Source: Campylobacteraceae bacterium (GTDB taxonomy: Bacteria; Campylobacterota; Campylobacteria; Campylobacterales; Sulfurovaceae). From it: a stretch of DNA of 7,742 nt. Under the pieces are notes generated by a model, which was not told the DNA's origin, searched no databases, and was given only the letters and a program-made list of their open reading frames with translations. A program made the translations under genes and the position numbers. Each line of letters starts with the position of its first letter. Positions within the stretch are counted from its first letter, which is position 1. Location: contig JALVWV010000266.1 in NCBI GenBank assembly GCA_027023145.1, positions 1-7,742 on the forward strand, written 5' to 3'. Below are positions 6,880 to 7,742 of the stretch, in pieces.

Positions 6880-6977
6880 CGCGTAGGGTGTGCAACAGCA
6901 CACCAAATCGCAACGCGATTGTCAAAATACTCCCGTTGAATAACCGTTGGAAGGTGCGCAATTGCGCACCCTACGCG
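6880..6977. repeat. Inner inverted pair of GTAG-type REP elements (BIME-like)
   Basis: The left element (6880-6904, plus) reads CGCGTAG followed by the hairpin GGTGTGC-AACA-GCACACC (6887-6904). The right element (6953-6977, minus) reads CGCGTAG followed by GGTGCGC-AATT-GCGCACC (6953-6970), an 18-nt perfect palindrome. Both have a GTAG tetranucleotide directly at the 5' foot of a 7-bp hairpin, the arrangement typical of REP elements recognised by RAYT (TnpA-REP) transposases. The two differ by a stem pair that changed on both sides (T-A versus C-G) and by loop bases. Head-to-head pairs of this kind are called BIMEs. No RAYT gene is in the window. Confidence 0.85.
6906..6920. repeat. Short hairpin AATCGC-AAC-GCGATT
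   Basis: A 6-bp perfect stem with a 3-nt loop begins one base after the left inner REP element, so three stems follow one another within 59 nt. It has no obvious inverted partner. The rest of the array interior (6921-6952 and 6978-7020) holds no gene; the direct repeat GAGATTTT occurs at 6978-6985 and 7003-7010. Confidence 0.65.
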
Positions 6978-7059
6978 GAGATTTTATGATCGGCAAGGGG
7001 ATGAGATTTTGACCGCATGGTGGGACTAAAGTCCCAGCCCCTTTTCCCAATTAATATAT

Positions 7060-7081
7060 GGTCGGCTGAAGCCAACCCTAC
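7060..7081 (-). repeat. GTAG-type REP element overlapping the pepQ stop codon
   Basis: On the minus strand GTAG (7078-7081) is followed by the hairpin GGTTGGCT-TC-AGCCGACC (7060-7077), with an 8-bp stem containing one G-T wobble. The TAG of GTAG is the pepQ stop codon (7078-7080), so the element starts exactly where the gene ends. On the plus strand the wobble becomes a C-A mismatch, so the minus strand folds better. That is the same strand that carries the GTAG foot. It lacks a following T-run and is therefore not a standard intrinsic terminator, though it could protect or attenuate the pepQ transcript. Confidence 0.75.
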
Positions 7082-7742
7082 AGGCCGAGCACTCTCGCAC
7101 GCCCTGCCTCCATCACCACCGTATCCTCAATCCGAATCCCAAATTCTCCGGGGATATAGATGCCCGGCTCGATGGTATAGACCATCCCCTCTTCAATCCG
7201 AGTACGGCTGCGGCTTGAGATCACCGGGAGTTCGTGGATGTCGAGCCCCACGCCGTGACCCGTAGAGTGGACAAAATATTTCCCAAAGCCTGCTTTCTCG
7301 ATCACGTCGCGTGCCAGCGCATCGACCTTGGAAGCACGCATGCCGGTGCGGGCTTTGGTGATGGCACGGTCGTGGGCTTTGAGGACGGTGTCGTAGGCGC
7401 GTTGGAGCTTACGCTTTTTGAACCGCTGCTCGTACCCCATGTTGACCGTTTTGCCCACCCGGACGGTACGGGTACGATCAGAGCAGTAGCGCTCGTGCTT
7501 GAGTCCGGCATCAATCAGGAGCAGATCCCCTTTGTGGAGTTTGGTTGTGTCCGGATGGGCGTGGGGCTTGGCAGCATTGGCATTAAGCGCGACGATGGGG
7601 TCGAAGCTCAAAAGTCGCCCCTCATCACCCTGCATTACCGCCACAGCGGTCTGATACAGCTTCCGCTCATTTAGCCCGATCCCAGCGACCTCGACCAGCG
7701 CTCCAAACTCATCGAATGCCTCAGCCCCCAGCCGTGCGGCGG
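7078..7742 (-). CDS. pepQ: M24-family Xaa-Pro peptidase (PepQ/aminopeptidase P), 5' end outside the window
   Basis: This cytoplasmic dinuclear-metal peptidase cleaves bonds next to proline. The frame stays open to the right edge, giving 220 visible residues, so the N-terminal domain and the start are missing. Codons continue upstream of the GTG at 7644 with family-like sequence (GIGLNERKLYQTA), so that GTG is not the start. Counting the GTG as residue 1, the five metal ligands of the pita-bread fold are all present: Asp45 (LLIDAG), Asp56 (CSDRTRT), His130 (TGHGVGLDIHE), Glu159 (TIEPGIY) and Glu173 (RIEDTVV). His28 (KPHAHP) and His137 are the usual substrate-contacting histidines. It is probably active. 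In H. pylori the homologue lies beside folK and flhF. PepP versus PepQ specificity cannot be told from this part. Confidence 0.92.
   Translation of the reverse strand, partial: AARLGAEAFDEFGALVEVAGIGLNERKLYQTAVAVMQGDEGRLLSFDPIVALNANAAKPHAHPDTTKLHKGDLLLIDAGLKHERYCSDRTRTVRVGKTVNMGYEQRFKKRKLQRAYDTVLKAHDRAITKARTGMRASKVDALARDVIEKAGFGKYFVHSTGHGVGLDIHELPVISSRSRTRIEEGMVYTIEPGIYIPGEFGIRIEDTVVMEAGRARVLGL

Larger units (their letters stand above)
6836..7043. repeat. Outer inverted-repeat pair, each arm a hairpin (REP-like)
   Basis: The left arm 6836-6858 and the right arm 7021-7043 are inverted copies matching at 22 of 23 positions. Each arm holds its own hairpin TGGGACT-NN-AGTCCCA with a 7-bp stem (6843-6858, loop TC; 7021-7036, loop AA), next to a GGGG/CCCC block. 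The left arm is also flanked by CCCCAAGGGG (6832-6841). The only difference between the arms lies in the loop, so the stems are conserved. The pair encloses all but one of the other hairpins in this intergenic region. No coding sequence is visible between the arms. Confidence 0.9.

Noticed and set aside
6832..7081. CRISPR array
   Set aside because: The repeats are inverted pairs of differing hairpins without regular direct repeats and uniform spacers.
7642..7644. GTG as start of pepQ
   Set aside because: The frame continues upstream to the window edge with family-like sequence, and the visible part lacks the N-terminal domain.

Overview
The window most likely comes from a Campylobacterota (epsilonproteobacterial) chromosome, possibly a Sulfurovum/Nitratifractor-like chemolithotroph. 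The main evidence is the minus-strand run pepQ-folK-flhF, whose order matches the Helicobacter/Campylobacter flhF locus, together with the family-style FolK and MnmA sequences. The lineage within the phylum is an inference. The right half is GC-rich for this phylum: hand-counted lines in mnmA and flhF give about 58-62%. Lines in the left half give about 42-53%.

Left part (1-3750): the 3' half of a tRNA-Leu(CAG) runs in from the window edge. Facing it is a secreted 'esterase-like activity of phytase' protein (minus strand). Diverging from that, across an 89-nt promoter region, is an 871-residue lipoprotein (plus strand). It combines two DUF5011-like Ig repeats, an alpha/beta-hydrolase with a GHSLGG nucleophile elbow, and a C-terminal region that looks like a beta-propeller. 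Both proteins are predicted to act outside the cytoplasm and look accessory.

Middle and right part (3757-6772): a tight minus-strand operon folK > flhF > small tandem-SpoA protein > mnmA, in which every junction overlaps by 7-8 nt. In Helicobacter and Campylobacter, flhF is followed by flhG, fliA, fliM and fliY. Here those genes are missing at this site. A 158-residue protein resembling two consecutive FliN/FliM/SctQ-type SpoA domains sits directly between flhF and mnmA. This is the most interesting coding observation.

Region 6773-7077 has no gene. It is packed with short hairpins arranged as nested inverted repeats, three of them with a GTAG tetranucleotide at the 5' foot. This is the signature of REP/BIME elements mobilised by RAYT (TnpA-REP) transposases. 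The array separates folK from pepQ, and the pepQ stop codon lies inside one of the elements. The pepQ gene (M24 metallopeptidase) runs off the right edge without its start.
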